NCBI GenBank assembly: GCA_964016885.1
Contig: OZ024743.1
Coordinates: forward strand, 16,002,972-16,066,971
DNA: 64,000 nucleotides
Direction: 5' to 3'
From: Eledone cirrhosa
Lineage: Eukaryota; Mollusca; Cephalopoda; Octopoda; Eledonidae
Part shown: in pieces, positions 1 to 10,955 of the stretch
Numbering within the stretch: the stretch's first letter is position 1
Layout: each line of letters opens with the position of its first letter
Position numbers and translations under genes: made by a program
The notes under the pieces: model-generated
Databases searched by the model: none
The model's input: only the letters and a program-made list of their open reading frames with translations
Told to the model about the DNA's origin: nothing

Positions 1-55
1 AGCCATACAGTGTTCGGCAACCATCGTTGCCCTTTTGTTCAACACTGACAAAGGA

Positions 56-98
56 ACAATGAATTAGTTTCTAGCTTATTAGCTGTCATCAACACTGT
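56..98 (-). ncRNA. Hammerhead-like ribozyme motif, family a (degenerate)
   Basis: Read on the minus strand, the order is stem I strand ACAGTG, core TTGATGA (consensus CTGANGA, so C3 is changed), stem II AGCT-AATA-AGCT, then GAAA, a short stem III region, and the closing stem I strand CATTGT. Stem I still pairs fully, with one G-U wobble, although both strands differ from the better copy at 22524-22566. The changed core base and a decayed stem III suggest that this copy does not cleave. Confidence 0.55.
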
Positions 99-276
99 AT
101 ACCTTCCTGTCAATCGATTGAACTTTTGAAAGTATATACTTTCCTTATGCATATTAACAGCTGAGCAGCCTAATTTACATATCGAGTGAGTTAGTCAGCT
201 GGGCGTACCGAAAACGATAAATGGAAAAAATGAAATTTCATTTCTCACTCTTAGTACGGCTGATACTTAAATATAG

Positions 277-488
277 GTATGTATACGTACATACATATAT
301 GATTCAGACGTACAGTAGTATATATATACATACATACTTGCACACATATATATATGTACGTATGGATTTACCGAACATTTATTATAATGTTCGGTAAAGC
401 CATACGTACATATATATATGTGTGCACGTATGTATGTATATACATACTACTGTACGTCTGAAATATATATGTATGTACGTATACATAA
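277..488. repeat. Inverted junction (palindrome) between family a units
   Basis: Two oppositely oriented copies of the GTATGTATACGTAC to ACCGAACAT block meet around TTATTATA near 380. The arms are about 100 bp each, with minor differences. The same block occurs singly or inverted in the other family a loci, so inverted joining is a recurring habit of this repeat. Confidence 0.8.
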
Positions 489-508
489 TTATATTTATAT
501 ATATATAT

Positions 509-866
509 GGAGGCACATGGCTTAGTGGTTAGAGATTTGGCCTTGCAATCGAAAGGTTGTGAGTTCAATTCTCAGACCGGGTGATGTGTTGTTTCCTTGA
601 GCAAGACACTTTATTTCACATTGCTCCAGTTTATTCAGCTGTAGAAATGAGATGATAGGGACTGGGGTTCATATCATTCCACTGCAAAGTGGTCGTGGAT
701 GTGCCACAGCAAAAAAGCACCCAGCCCACACTGTAAAGTGGTTGTGCAGGTGCCACGGCAAAATGAGGTTGGTGTTAGGAAGGGCATCCAGCTGTAGAAA
801 TCAAGCCAGAATCAGTTCCCGTCCCAACCTTGCAAGAAGGGAAAAAGTGGACGTAAAATGAAATGA

Positions 867-873
<7 letters not shown>
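509..873 (+). mobile_element. tRNA-derived SINE, family A, full length
   Basis: The head GGAGGCACATGGCTTAGTGG resembles a tRNA gene, with an A-box-like segment (TGGCTTAGTGGTTAG) and a B-box-like segment (GAGTTCAATTCTC, about 561-575). A central conserved segment follows (CTTGAGCAAGACACTTTATT), then a tail containing GGTTGGTGTTAGGAAGGGC and a terminal GATGAT/TA run. The tail from about 680 onward matches the 3' end of the RTE LINE in this window. Transcription by RNA polymerase III is expected from the boxes. The element has no coding capacity. Confidence 0.9.
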
Positions 874-902
<29 letters not shown>

Positions 903-918
903 TTAATAAATATATATA

Positions 919-1089
919 TACCGTATTTCTGGGCATCGAAGATGCTACTTTTTTCCTAAAATAAATCACAAAAATCTACCATGCATCCTGGAGGCTGAAG
1001 GTTGTTTATTACTTTTTCAAATTTTTGGTTGTCAAAATTAGGGTGCATCCTCTAGGACGAAGCATCTTCGGTGCCAGGAAATACGGTAT
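919..1089. mobile_element. MITE with ACCGTATTTC terminal inverted repeats
   Basis: A left terminus starting TACCGTATTTCTGGGCATCG is mirrored at the right by a near-perfect reverse complement ending GGAAATACGGTA. The TIRs are about 27 bp and end in GATGC/GCATC. The 170-bp element sits in TATA-rich flanks, consistent with a TA target. There is no open frame, so a DNA transposase would have to act in trans; the superfamily cannot be fixed from this alone. Confidence 0.75.
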
Positions 1090-1111
1090 ATATACATATA
1101 TATATATACAT

Positions 1112-2345
1112 ATGCCAGGTAGGCTTAGGTACTGCAGATACCCTCTTTCTGGTGAGACTATTAGAGGAGGGGTACTTAGTTAAAAGCATTTGTATATCTG
1201 GAGAAGGACCCACGTTCTATAATCTGGTGGGCACTTAAGAAGCTAGATGTTGACAAATGGCTTATGAGGGACATGCATAACATGTATAGAGGAGCAACCA
1301 GCAGAGTGAGAGTTGGCAATGAATACAGTAATGAATTTGAAGTGCAGGTGGGGGTCCACCAGGGATCAGTTCTCAATCCATTCCTGTTTATCAATGTCCT
1401 TTAGGCCATCAGTGGGAGCTCCTATATATTGACAACCTAATCCTCATAGCTGAATCTGTAGGAGAGTTAGAGGCACATTTTTAAGCATGGAAGAAGAATA
1501 TAGAGTTGAAAAGCTTAAAAGTAAGTTTAACAAAGATGAAAGTTTTTATATGTAGGGGAAAAGACAGGAAAATGATACCCTCAGCAAAGTGGCCTTATTC
1601 GATATGTAAGAAAAGGCTGGGTAAAAATTTTATAACCTGCTCTCAATGTAAATTATGGATGCACAAGAGATGAAATGAGATTGCAGGCAGGCTAACAGAA
1701 ATGCTAGAGTAAAGAGTAGACTGTATGATGCCTGTCTGTGAAATGCAATGCTACATGGCAGTGAAACATGAGCCTTGACTGCAGAAGACCTGCTTAAGCT
1801 AAAAAGAAATGAGTCAAGTATGCTCCAATGGATGTGTTATGTTAGTGTGCATGAGTGACATAGTGTAAGCAAACTGAGGGTAAAAATTTGACATGAGAAG
1901 AATTATATGTAGTGTGCAAGAGAGAAGACTGCACTAGTATGGACATGTGATGAGCATGAAAGATAACAGTTGCGTGAAGAAATGCCGAGAAACCCCAGTT
2001 TCTGAGACCTGCGTAAGAGGCCAACACAGGAAGACTTGGGATGAGATGGTGAAGACCAACCTTAAAAAGCTAAACATTACAACAGAAATAACTAAAGGCC
2101 ACAAGGGCTGGCAATATGTGGTGCTGACAAAGACCCAACCTGCAACCTAGAATGTGGCTTGACCTACCCATGAGTTCATTTCCTTCCACTAGCACTCACT
2201 AATTATTTTCAGCATCATTACACCATCCTCACCACACACACACTACCAAGTATCATTACAAATCCCTAGCCATTATCCTGTTGTGTAGTAGTTGTTGATG
2301 GGAAGGGCTTACAAGCATGGCGGGTTTGCCAAACAAATATATTTA
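1112..2345 (+). pseudogene. Degraded RTE-type LINE (RT, PHD-like finger, C-terminus)
   Basis: Translated in shifting frames, this region matches the RTE copy at 59500-63123. It starts in the RT segment reading DTLFLVRLLEEGYLVK, continues through motif A as AFVYLEK (consensus FVDLEK, catalytic Asp changed to Tyr, followed by a small deletion), motif B as GVHQGSVL, and motif C as YIDN (consensus YADD, second Asp changed to Asn). At about 1585-1670 the PHD-like finger is recognisable but its first Cys is Tyr and a stop follows HKR. The C-terminal TWDE..K...LKKLNIT segment lies near 2034-2085 and a tail with TGATGGGAAGGGC near 2297. Multiple stops make it dead. Confidence 0.85.
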
Positions 2346-4726
2346 TATTTATAATTAGTAATGGCACTGCTTCGTGTATATGGAACAGTTCTGTATATAT
2401 GAATCATTTCTATACAAAATAAAGAGGCCTATACCCATTTTTAACAGTGTTCATTTCTGGATCTCCATTGGGAATCCACCCATAATTATATATATATATA
2501 CAAATATATAAGGGGTGGGGAGTGTGCATGCGTGTATGCATAGGTAGATCATATAAACAAGGAAACTGAAAATTTAGCACTTCGGGAACAAATCTACAAG
2601 TGCATCCTTGTCATTCTAACTGTCAGAAATCTATGAGCTAGTGACTAGTCCATTAGAAAATTATAATTAATGATACAGTTGTTCACAAACTGTGTTGTGA
2701 GAGAAAATATATCTATAAATGCAACCATAAAAACAACAACAAAGAGCTGCACTGACAATTTATTATCTAATACCAACTCTGTATCTGATAGTCTCAGTAG
2801 TTTGAATGAAACCTATCTTATCAAAGCTCTTATCCATTGCCCATGTCCAGCTTGGTCCCCCTTGCATACACCACCAGCATTATAAATTGATTAAAAGTTG
2901 CAGTGGTCAAATCCATAAGATATATTTCTGGTGCGTTTTGGTTCAGAAGCTGCAATTAACAGCAAGTTATTCATATATTTGTTAATGACTTTGTTAGTGT
3001 AATGCATGGGAAGAGTGAATAATATTCAAATAATGAACATAGTTGTATATTCAGCTCCATTGAATCTCTTCAAAATTCTGTTAGATTCCAGTGCTTATCT
3101 TTTGGTATGGTGTTGCAACTGGCCAACAAAATACAAGGTTACAACAAAAAGATAAATAGAAAACAACATGGTGTCACCCTAGTTCAAAGCATCATCACAA
3201 AATTGATTATGTTATATTTCATCAGCATCAAAGATATACAAGATCATATAGAATTGCAGAATATTGGTCTGGCTATCATGTGGTTTACAACAAGTTCAGA
3301 TTTAGTTAAATTCTAAAAATAGGAAAATCCAAGACAAATATGACAAAAAAAGTGAATATGCTTTTGTGGAATGTTTTCCATTTTCAGAAAGAGGTTTCTG
3401 TAACAATTGAACATTATATCAGAAATTTGGATGTCAAGGATGGTGGGATTGTTGTCATTTGAAAAGTGTATGCAGTTTTGGATATACTTCAATTATATAG
3501 ATTCAGGGATTTTATAAAAAAAAAAAGACAGGACTGGTTTGAAATAAAGGAAATCGATATTACCTTTGGTCACAGGTTAGAGATTGCTGATAAAGAGTCA
3601 TCTGCTTACAAAAAAGCCTTATAACTTTACAAATTATGCTGTCCAGGTTCATCTAAGTTTAATGACAGAAGCCTAGTAGCAAAACAAAACATAAACAATG
3701 TAGGAGGCAATGGCAACCCATAAGAAAAATATCTTTTTACGGTCATCTGAAATATGTCATATCAGATCAAACAAAATAGGTCCTCACCTCTAATTTCATT
3801 GGATAGTTCAAGGTTATTGGAATATCAAAATAGTATTCCTAAGTATGCACAGAAAATTTTGATGTGCTATCAAATCATAAATTTGTTGTTGATAACAAAG
3901 TAATAAATTCAATGAAATATGGGTCAATGGTTGATGAGTTTAAAAGGGTATTAAACAAAAAAGAAGAACAACCATGCATAGAAAAATGTCCACTCTATGC
4001 CAACATTTTCCATGCAAGATATAAAAATGATGATGAAACAAATAAAAAGATTATGAAATATATGGCCTTCATATAACAAAGTTCATCATATATCTGTACC
4101 TTGAAATTTCTTCTTCACAATACAGGCCAAGGTATGGTTGTGGAAGAGCAGCAGTCAGTCATGCATGGGAGATGCCTCCATGTACACTACCAATGTTGTC
4201 TGATGGAAAGGCAAGGTGTGCTATTACATGGCACAAATGCTAGTAGAAATACCAAAGGGAATTTTGTCCAATAGTCTAACAATTTCACCAATCCATTGGG
4301 TGCTCCAATTGTTTCTACACTGGAATGATGTAAGGCAAATTTAACCCAGCAGTATTTGCATTGAAAACAAAAAGAGCTAAAACAATTGTAGCAAGTCATT
4401 TTGTTGGACACTTTAATTATTCTATCCACACACCAGAATTATAAGTACACCTTTATTTAATATTACTGCATACAAGTAAGTGTTTAAGTTAGCGTACAAT
4501 TAAGTGTTCAATGATGTATATGTCCTTATCCCATTATTCTTTTTTTACTTGTAGCATTAGTGTCAAAGATCACAAGGTTGTGTCAAGAAGAACTTATACA
4601 CGTTAAATAGCATATTCACAGTGCAGAATATGTTAAAAGGTTGCTGCAAACATTCCAATCTATGAAGAATAGATGGAATAAACCAAAAGTATAAATAAAC
4701 AACACGGAACAAAAATTCCCAACATA
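2346..4726. other. Unassigned AT-rich interval
   Basis: I see no gene, RNA or repeat family that I can support here. A few open frames of 60-80 codons occur (for example 3864-4076), but they have no recognisable motif and are what chance would give in AT-rich DNA. A short (TA)n lies near 2490. Confidence 0.5.
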
Positions 4727-4738
4727 ATTAGAGTAAAA

Positions 4739-4927
4739 AGGACGGATTGGCAGTATCAGTAGAGGGTCGGACGCCATGCTTTGCAGCAAAGAGTTACGGC
4801 CTTTTATGGTCTGAGTTCAAATCCTGCTGAGGTTAACTTTGCCTTTCATCCTTACGGGGTCGATAAAATAAAGTACCAGTAATACACTGGAATAATTGCT
4901 GGTCTTGTGGCAAAAGTAGAAACAATT
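4739..4927 (+). mobile_element. tRNA-derived SINE, family B, with 12-bp target-site duplication
   Basis: The element carries a tRNA-like head (GGCAGTATCAGTAGAGGGTC) and a good B-box (GAGTTCAAATCC near 4813). The body is TTTGCCTTTCATCCTTACGG then GGTCGATAAAATAAAGTACC, and it ends AAAAGTAGAAACAATT. It is bounded by a perfect 12-bp duplication, ATTAGAGTAAAA at 4727-4738 and 4928-4939, direct proof of retroposition into this site. Confidence 0.92.
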
Positions 4928-4939
4928 ATTAGAGTAAAA

Positions 4940-6544
4940 TGGATTTGCTTCCATATTTAGGATATGAATGTGTAAAAATTAATATTGTATGGATATTGAA
5001 ATTAATGGGAATGTTAAGTGTGCAGTGCTCTCTCTCTGAGGATTGAGTGATTAAAAATGTAATAGATGCAATGGGAGTAATCATGAAATTATATTTATGA
5101 ATTGCCTAGAATGTTCACTTCATTTAGTTCATTAGATGTTATATTTGTTGTTTAACACCAAGTAAGCCTTAATTGAGCACACCTATGATCCAAGGTATTC
5201 CAGATGTGACCATTCCGTCATTGTGTAACTTTACAGAAATGTGCATCTTTCTTTCTTTTTTTCCTTTTGCAGGTTCAAAAATCATGTTGAGGATTTTGCT
5301 CATCAGTTTGTCATTGATTGTTTTTCATTAACTAGGTGATCTAATTAGTTGTCAAGGTGAAAGTACTTCCATCTTTCTAATTTTTCTTTTTGCACTTGAA
5401 ATTAAATTTCCTAAAGAAAAAAATAGATCATCTTCATAAGTTTTGCTGCGTAAATGATCTAATTATTTCTCAAGGAAATTGCAACAGCTAAGGCAAATAT
5501 TAAAAATAAACAATACAAAAATATGACTAAAGGTCAGATAGCTATTATATTTGTTTCCAACAAAGTATTTTCTGCCAATTCAAAAGATAGACTGTATTAA
5601 GTATTTGTAACTCATATGACCGTTGAAGGTGATAAAACACTGAATTGAATGTAAAAGTTTTATAAGCTACCAATAAATGAAACAAGTATGTTCTTTTGGA
5701 TTTGCAATGTTGAAATGCATGAAATATGGAAAATGAGAGTGCTAGGAAAATAGCTTGGATCTGAGGAGAGAATGCTGCATACCATATATGCTGGTATACA
5801 AGTTGATCCGGCGCATAGGGCAGCACCTAAAATTCTGAAGTGTAATTCAAGTTTAGGCCTATATTCGTTGGATAAGATGACCCCCCAAAATAAGGCAATA
5901 CCATCTTCCTGTTTTCTTCATTTGCACAAAATATTAAACATGAAAATAAACACTAAATAGTTGTAAACTAAAAATGCTTGTGCAGAAAGTACAATTTCAG
6001 TTGCAAGTGAGTTCTAACTCACTGAGTAAACCAGCCTAGCCTAACCTTAACGAACGTATAGTAACCTATGGTAACCAAATCTATGAGCAACTGCAAGTCA
6101 TCGTCATCACCGTTTTACGTCCGTTCTTCCACACTAGCATGGGCTACCTCTACATTAAATAGACTTAAGAAATATGAGATTCAGTAGGAAATGATTGTGG
6201 TGGGCTGTGTGAGTTATGGTAAGCAGTGTACAATGAGTGTTAGGCAGGCAGTTTCACTGTTTACCCCTCAGTGGTTAAGGTTCACAAACTATTCAACCAC
6301 TAGTTTTGGAGAGATGCTTTTAGGCTCCAAATATCGACTTGTATGCCGGCATATTAGTAGGTATGTATATTTCATGTGAACAGAGAATGAGTGTTGCATG
6401 GACAATTGCCAACAAACACTTGACTAAAAATGATATGGGGCAACAGTAAGAATCAAATCAGTCACTAAATTACAAAGAACGGAATATGTGGTATACAAGA
6501 GTCATCCAACTGATGAAAATATGGGAAATAATGGATGTTGAATG
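4940..6544. other. Unassigned AT-rich interval
   Basis: No gene was recognised. Open frames such as 5545-5826 (minus) have no identifiable motif. The only recognisable piece is an RTE 3' tail fragment at 6098-6150, listed separately. Confidence 0.5.
6098..6150 (-). mobile_element. RTE 3'-terminal fragment
   Basis: The sequence CATCACCGTTTTACGTCCGT followed by TCTTCCACACTAGCATGGG is the reverse complement of the last ~50 bases of the RTE LINE at 37280 and 59500. It is a very short 5'-truncated insertion or the remnant of one. Confidence 0.75.
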
Positions 6545-6564
6545 ATTATACATATAATTATAAT

Positions 6565-6750
6565 TGTTTCTACTTTTGGCACAAGGCCAGAAATTATCCC
6601 AGTGTATTACTGGTACTTTATTTTATTGACCCCGTAAGGAAGAAAGGCAAAGTTAACCTTGGCGGGACTTGAACTCATAACGTAAAGGGCCGTAACTCTG
6701 TTCTACAATGCATGGCGTCCGACTCTCTACCGATACTGCCAATCCGACTA
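6565..6750 (-). mobile_element. tRNA-derived SINE, family B, with 20-bp target-site duplication
   Basis: The minus strand carries the family B head, the B-box (GAGTTCAAGTCCCGCC) and the terminal GTAGAAACAATTATA. The flanks 6545-6564 and 6751-6770 are an identical 20-bp sequence (ATTATACATATAATTATAAT). A duplication this long and perfect argues for a fairly recent insertion. Confidence 0.93.
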
Positions 6751-6770
6751 ATTATACATATAATTATAAT

Positions 6771-7512
6771 GATGGCATATCTGAAAGTGATAATGTAGGG
6801 ATCATCATCATCATTATCACTATCATCATCATCATTCAACTTTAGTATTCTCTGATAGCAAGTGTTAGATGAGACTTCTCAGAGTGAGTCAGTACTCAAG
6901 TAAAGCTACTAAACACACAGATAGGGTTGGAGACCTGTCTCATTTATATATGGTCCCATGCTGTACCAAGTCCTCAGATGCACTGATGAAACTCATCTCA
7001 CTTACATTCCCATGATCTACTGAATGAATTTTATCATAACACCAGCATTAGAGAGTTTGTCATGTCATTAACTCAGCTGACATGTCATCACGACTCTACG
7101 TTCCATCTAACAATTGGTTTCAAATATATGAAGATGAAGATAGGTTTAGTTATCACAAAAGAAAATATGTAGAAAAATTCAACTAGCATAACTACTTACA
7201 AAAGTGTTTTCTAATGATTGCTCCACTTATTTGTGTTTGATTGTATTTGTTTCTAGGCAACAAACATCATTATATATTAAAAAAAAATATATATATAAGT
7301 GAAAGGATGAATGCAAAAATATTCTTTATCTTTTATAATTTTGTTTTGATTGTCTGAAAGAGGGGGCTGTATCCATGACCAAAATGCACTTAATGTTCCT
7401 ATGTGTACTAAAGAAGAAAGGAAAACAATTAAGATTGTTATCAATAGGATTATATTTATTTTTATTATATATCCATTAAACCTGTTAAATAAAACCAACT
7501 TTATATTTATAG
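6771..7512. other. Unassigned interval with an ATC microsatellite
   Basis: (ATC)n-type repeats lie at about 6810-6838. The rest is AT-rich DNA without a recognised gene. Open frames over 7277-7613 are low-complexity and not credible as genes. Confidence 0.5.
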
Positions 7513-7562
7513 ATATATATCATCATCATCATCGTTTAAAGTCTACCTTCCACGCTAGGATG

Positions 7563-7563
<1 letters not shown>
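7513..7563 (-). mobile_element. RTE-subfamily 3'-terminal fragment
   Basis: An ATCATCATCATCATCG run followed by TTTAAAGTCTACCTTCCACG is the 3' terminus of the RTE subfamily seen more fully at 48524-49032. It lies head-on to another copy of the same tail at 7690-7955. Confidence 0.65.
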
Positions 7564-7593
<30 letters not shown>

Positions 7594-7689
7594 TATATAT
7601 ATACAGTCAGTAGGCACCCTTTAATCAAATATACACCGCCATCCCACTCCCAACTCCCCCATCCCCACCCCATCAACACCAGCCCCTTT

Positions 7690-7955
7690 CTCTATAAAGT
7701 TATGTTGATACCACATCCAGTACTAAATAAATGAGGTTGTGTAGGTGTCACAACAAAAAAACACACAGTCCACACTGTAATATGGCCGTGTAGGTAACAC
7801 TGTAAACGTGGTTGGTGTTAGGAAGGGCATTCAGCCGTAGAAAACCTGCCAAACAGTCCTATACGAGCGAGACGACCAATCTTGCCTCAAGTGGGACAAT
7901 TCCTGTCTAAACCATGCTAGCGTGGAAGATAGACATTAAACGATGATGATGATAT
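7690..7955 (+). mobile_element. 5'-truncated RTE-subfamily 3' UTR
   Basis: Tail sequence of the second RTE subfamily is recognisable by GTGGTTGGTGTTAGGAAGGG near 7809, GCGAGACGACCAATCTTGCC near 7866, and an end in GTGGAAGATAGACATTAAAC then (GATGAT). It has no coding part. It matches 48524-49032 in the opposite orientation. Confidence 0.75.
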
Positions 7956-8090
7956 ATATATTGGAAGTGGTAAAAACCAGTTAGACCATATCTCACCAGA
8001 GTACTCGATACTTGGGGTAGTAGAGTGGGTTATATATATATATATATATATACATACATAAATACATATATATATATATAAATAAAATTA

Positions 8091-8262
8091 TAGCTATGTA
8101 GTTAAGAATTTCACTTCACAGCAACATGGTTCCTGGTTAATCTCAGTGTACAACACCATGGGCAAGCATCTTCGAACCTAGCCACATATTGTCTAATACT
8201 TTGTGAGCGGAATTTCATAGTTGCAAACTGTTCAGAAGCCTGTCATATACATATATGCATGC
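8091..8262 (+). mobile_element. tRNA-derived SINE, family C (degenerate)
   Basis: The run TAGCTATGTAGTTAAGAA then ACATGGTTCCTGGTTAATC is a tRNA-like head with a decayed B-box. It is followed by GGGCAAGCATCTTCGAAC, TTTGTGAGCGGAATTTCATA and AGAAGCCTGTCATATACATA. This matches the layout of the very common cephalopod SINE whose body reads GGGCAAGTGTCTTCTACTAT and which ends in a TATATG run. It is older and more diverged than the family A and B copies here. Confidence 0.75.
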
Positions 8263-8286
8263 ATCCATACATACGTACATAAATAC

Positions 8287-8336
8287 ATATCATCATCGTT
8301 TAACGTCCATGTTCCACGCTTGCATGGGTTTGGACT
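8287..8336 (-). mobile_element. RTE-subfamily 3'-terminal fragment
   Basis: CATCATCGTTTAACGTCCAT and GTTCCACGCTTGCATGGGTT form the last ~50 bases of the second RTE subfamily (compare 48535-48580). It directly abuts the SINE that follows. Confidence 0.7.
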
Positions 8337-8681
8337 ATCATCATCATCATCATCATCATCATTTTTACGTCCACTTTTCCCTGCTTGCAAGGGTGGGACG
8401 GGAACTGATTTTTGGCTTGATTTCTACAGCTGGATGCCCTTCCTAACACCAACCTCATTTACAGTGAGTGCTGGGTGCTTTTTTGCCGTGGCACCTCCAC
8501 GACCACTTTGCAGTGGAATGAAAGGGACCCCAGTCCCTATCATCTACAGCTGTGTAAACTGGAGCAATGTGAAATAAAGTGTCTTGCTCAAGGAAACAAC
8601 ACATCACCCGGTCTGAGAATTGAACTCACAACCTTTCGATTGCAAGGCCAATGCTCTAACCACTAAGCCATGTGCCTCCAT
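8337..8681 (-). mobile_element. tRNA-derived SINE, family A, full length
   Basis: On the minus strand the head GGAGGCACATGGCTTAGTGG begins at 8681. The central AGCAAGACACTTTATTTCAC segment follows, then the tail shared with the RTE LINE, ending in a (GATGAT) run at 8337-8362. An open frame across the plus strand is only a translation of this SINE. Confidence 0.92.
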
Positions 8682-8698
8682 CTATATATACATATATA

Positions 8699-8730
8699 GA
8701 TGGAGGCACATGGCTTAGTGGTTAGAGCAT
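8699..8730 (+). mobile_element. SINE A head fragment, inverted relative to its neighbour
   Basis: Only the first ~30 bases of SINE A are present, running into (TA)n. With the head of the preceding minus-strand SINE it makes a near-perfect palindrome (8651-8730) around a short CATATATA spacer. Confidence 0.8.
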
Positions 8731-8810
8731 ATATATATATAAATACATATATATGAATATATATATATATAAATACATATATACATACATAAAATATACA
8801 TACATACATG

Positions 8811-9350
8811 GTGGCTGCCAACTCGATTTTGAGTATGGCCACTACATGTAGGAGAACCGCCACCGATGCGCTGAACGAGAGTGACTTTTTAGTCCAGCCA
8901 GCGACTTGAAAACTCTGGTACAAACACTACACTTGTGACAATTATTGACACATAGTGCTGGGCCCATGGTACCATGTGACGACAAGTGCAGAGAGATCTC
9001 CAGATATAAAGTAATGCCTGTGCCGTGAAGCTTTTATAGTGAGCAAAGGCACTGTGCAAGGCCAGTCCCACTCTCTTAACCAAGATGATATTTACCAAAA
9101 AGAAGAACAAGTCAACATCATTGGATACCATCAGGGTTGCAGGTGTTATATCAGAGTTTTCCTTCTCCTAGAATTCTGCCTTGACAAAGGCTAAGGGGTC
9201 ATCTCTTCCAGTGATTTTGGATGGCCATTGACTCTTAAGAGCTCCTTTGCCCTTTGACAGGTTTTGTTTTAGTCCTGCAGGATGTCCAAAGTCACCCTCC
9301 TCACCAAGAAACCTTGGTGGGGTTGCCAATTTAGTCGCCAACGACCCGAC
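8811..9350 (+). repeat. Repeat D, tandem copy 1
   Basis: The unit starts GTGGCTGCCAACTCG, contains CATGGTACCATGTGACG, CTTCTCCTAGAATTC and CTTGGTGGGGTTGCC, and ends in CGACCCGACC followed by (CATA)n. The second copy begins exactly 590 bp later. Minus-strand open frames occur in both copies but are interrupted and unrecognised. The 3' part of the unit also occurs next to a LINE endonuclease at 41116-41255, so it may derive from a LINE leader or be a non-autonomous retroposon. Confidence 0.8.
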
Positions 9351-9400
9351 CCGATACATACATGCATACATAGATACATACATACATACATAGATACATG

Positions 9401-10010
9401 GTGGCTGCCAACTCGTTTTCGAGTACGGCCACTACTTTATATCCATGTAGGAGAACCCCTACCGATGCGCTGAACGAGTGTGACTTTTTAGTCCAGCCAG
9501 CGACTTGAAAACTCTGGTACAAACACTACACTTGTGACAATTACTGACACATATTGCTGGGCCCATGGTACCATGTGGCCACAAGTGCAGAGAGATCTCC
9601 AGATACAAAGCAATGCCTGTGCCGTGAAGCTTTTATAGTGAGCAAAGGCACTGCACAAAGCCAGTCCCACTCTCTTAACCAAGATGATATTTACCAAAAA
9701 GAAGAACAAGTCAACATCATTGGATACCATCAGGGTTGCAGGTGTTATATCAGTTTTCCTTCTCCTAGAATTCTGCTTTGACAAAGGCTAAGGGGTCATC
9801 TCTCCCAGTGATTTTGGATGGCCATTGACTCTTAAGAGCTCCTTTGCCCTTTGACAGGTTTTGTTTTTAGTCCTGCAGGATGTCCAAAGTCACCCTCCTC
9901 ACCAAGAAACCTTGGTGGGGTTGCCAGTTTAGTCGCCAAAGACCCGACCATGAGACAGGTTGTACTGGGATACATGTTACCAGTAGCACCAAGTGGTGAC
10001 CTGACAAGAT
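9401..10010 (+). repeat. Repeat D, tandem copy 2
   Basis: Very similar to 8811-9350 and slightly longer at its 3' end (GACAGGTTGTACTGGGATAC, then ACATACATACATACA). A third, more diverged copy is at 39328-39912. All copies are bounded by (CATA)n. Confidence 0.8.
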
Positions 10011-10138
10011 ACATACATACATACACACACTTTAAATGATGAATGATTTCACAAGGGACAAGGGAAAGTGTCTTTCCCTTACTATATTGTTACTGGAAAT
10101 GTGACTGGTCAAAACTAAACTGTAAATTTGGGGAAAGA

Positions 10139-10207
10139 CAACAGAAGAAGAAGAAGAAGAAGAAAAAGAAAAAGAAAAAGAAAAAGAAGAAGAAGAAGAA
10201 GAAGAAG
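10139..10207. repeat. Purine-rich (AAG)n/(AAAAG)n tract
   Basis: A plus-strand run of AAG and AAAAG units. It generates artificial poly-Lys and poly-Ser frames and is not a gene. Confidence 0.95.
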
Positions 10208-10955
10208 CATTCATGCATGCATACATTATAAATATATATGTTATTTCAATTTTGTGAAATTTAGCTAAAGTTTTGTATTGAAGTTCGCCTTATTGTAAAA
10301 TAACGTGTATTATTCAACTATTGTATGGAAAATGAGCACTAGATAGCAAAATTTGTAGAACAGAAGACAATAATTTGCAATGTTTTACATTATATGTTCT
10401 TCTGTCAATGTTAGAAATTATCATCATTCATGTCAAATTTGAATGAATGTCCAAATAAAATGCATTTCATTCTTCTGGAATTGATAAACTACTACTATAT
10501 AATTTATGTTGTATTCGATGTTTCACTCTATTTACAGCCTTACTATATCAAATGATAAACCTTGATGATCAGGTGATCAGTACTATGTAATATGGTTACC
10601 AGTTCAATGAAGAGAGCTTCTGGATGTAAAGGAATTCTTACAACTACAACTTTGTTTGATTGAAACATGTTCCAGTAAGGATATGTTGTTATGGTTAGAA
10701 TATGCAAATTGTCTGTCATTTTATACAAGTGATGGACATTCAATGTCATAACTCTACCAGATTCAATAACACTTAGTTGAAAGAATCATTTCCACTTTTT
10801 CCTCTCACTCCTTGTTATCATTTATTGTCTATTTTCTCTGTTAACAGTGGCTAGACAAATCTTTACAAGCTGAGTAACTACTCAAGTGGGTTTAATGACT
10901 TCCAAGACATGTCCAAGGCCTGTAACTCACTTACATATAGTCCATCCCTTTACTA
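10208..10955. other. Unassigned AT-rich interval
   Basis: Nothing recognised; short open frames only. Confidence 0.5.

Larger units (their letters stand above)
1..488. repeat. Hammerhead-bearing 425-bp unit, copy 1 (family a)
   Basis: This stretch is a diverged copy of the unit found at 22264-23266 and 47829-48508. Recognisable blocks are an ATCGTTGCCC segment near the start, the 16-base palindrome GAAAGTATATACTTTC near 128, the hairpin around GCTGAGCAGCC near 160, and the CTCACTCTTAGTACGGCTG block near 245. It ends in a palindrome (277-488). No protein frame is preserved. It is probably a solo piece of a Penelope-like terminal repeat or a retrozyme-like element; the assignment is inferred from the hammerhead-like motif it carries at 56-98. 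Confidence 0.75.

Noticed and set aside
509..590. Possible tRNA gene
   Set aside because: A and B boxes are present but the cloverleaf stems do not close and the sequence is the head of a SINE repeated many times in the window.
3864..4076. 70-codon frame as a possible small gene or exon
   Set aside because: No motif, no splice context that stands out, and of a length expected by chance.
8221..8577. 118-codon frame with a poly-Ser stretch
   Set aside because: It lies across a SINE C tail, an RTE tail fragment and SINE A; the Ser run is the ATC microsatellite.
10043..10231. Poly-Lys frame
   Set aside because: Translation of the AAG/AAAAG tract.
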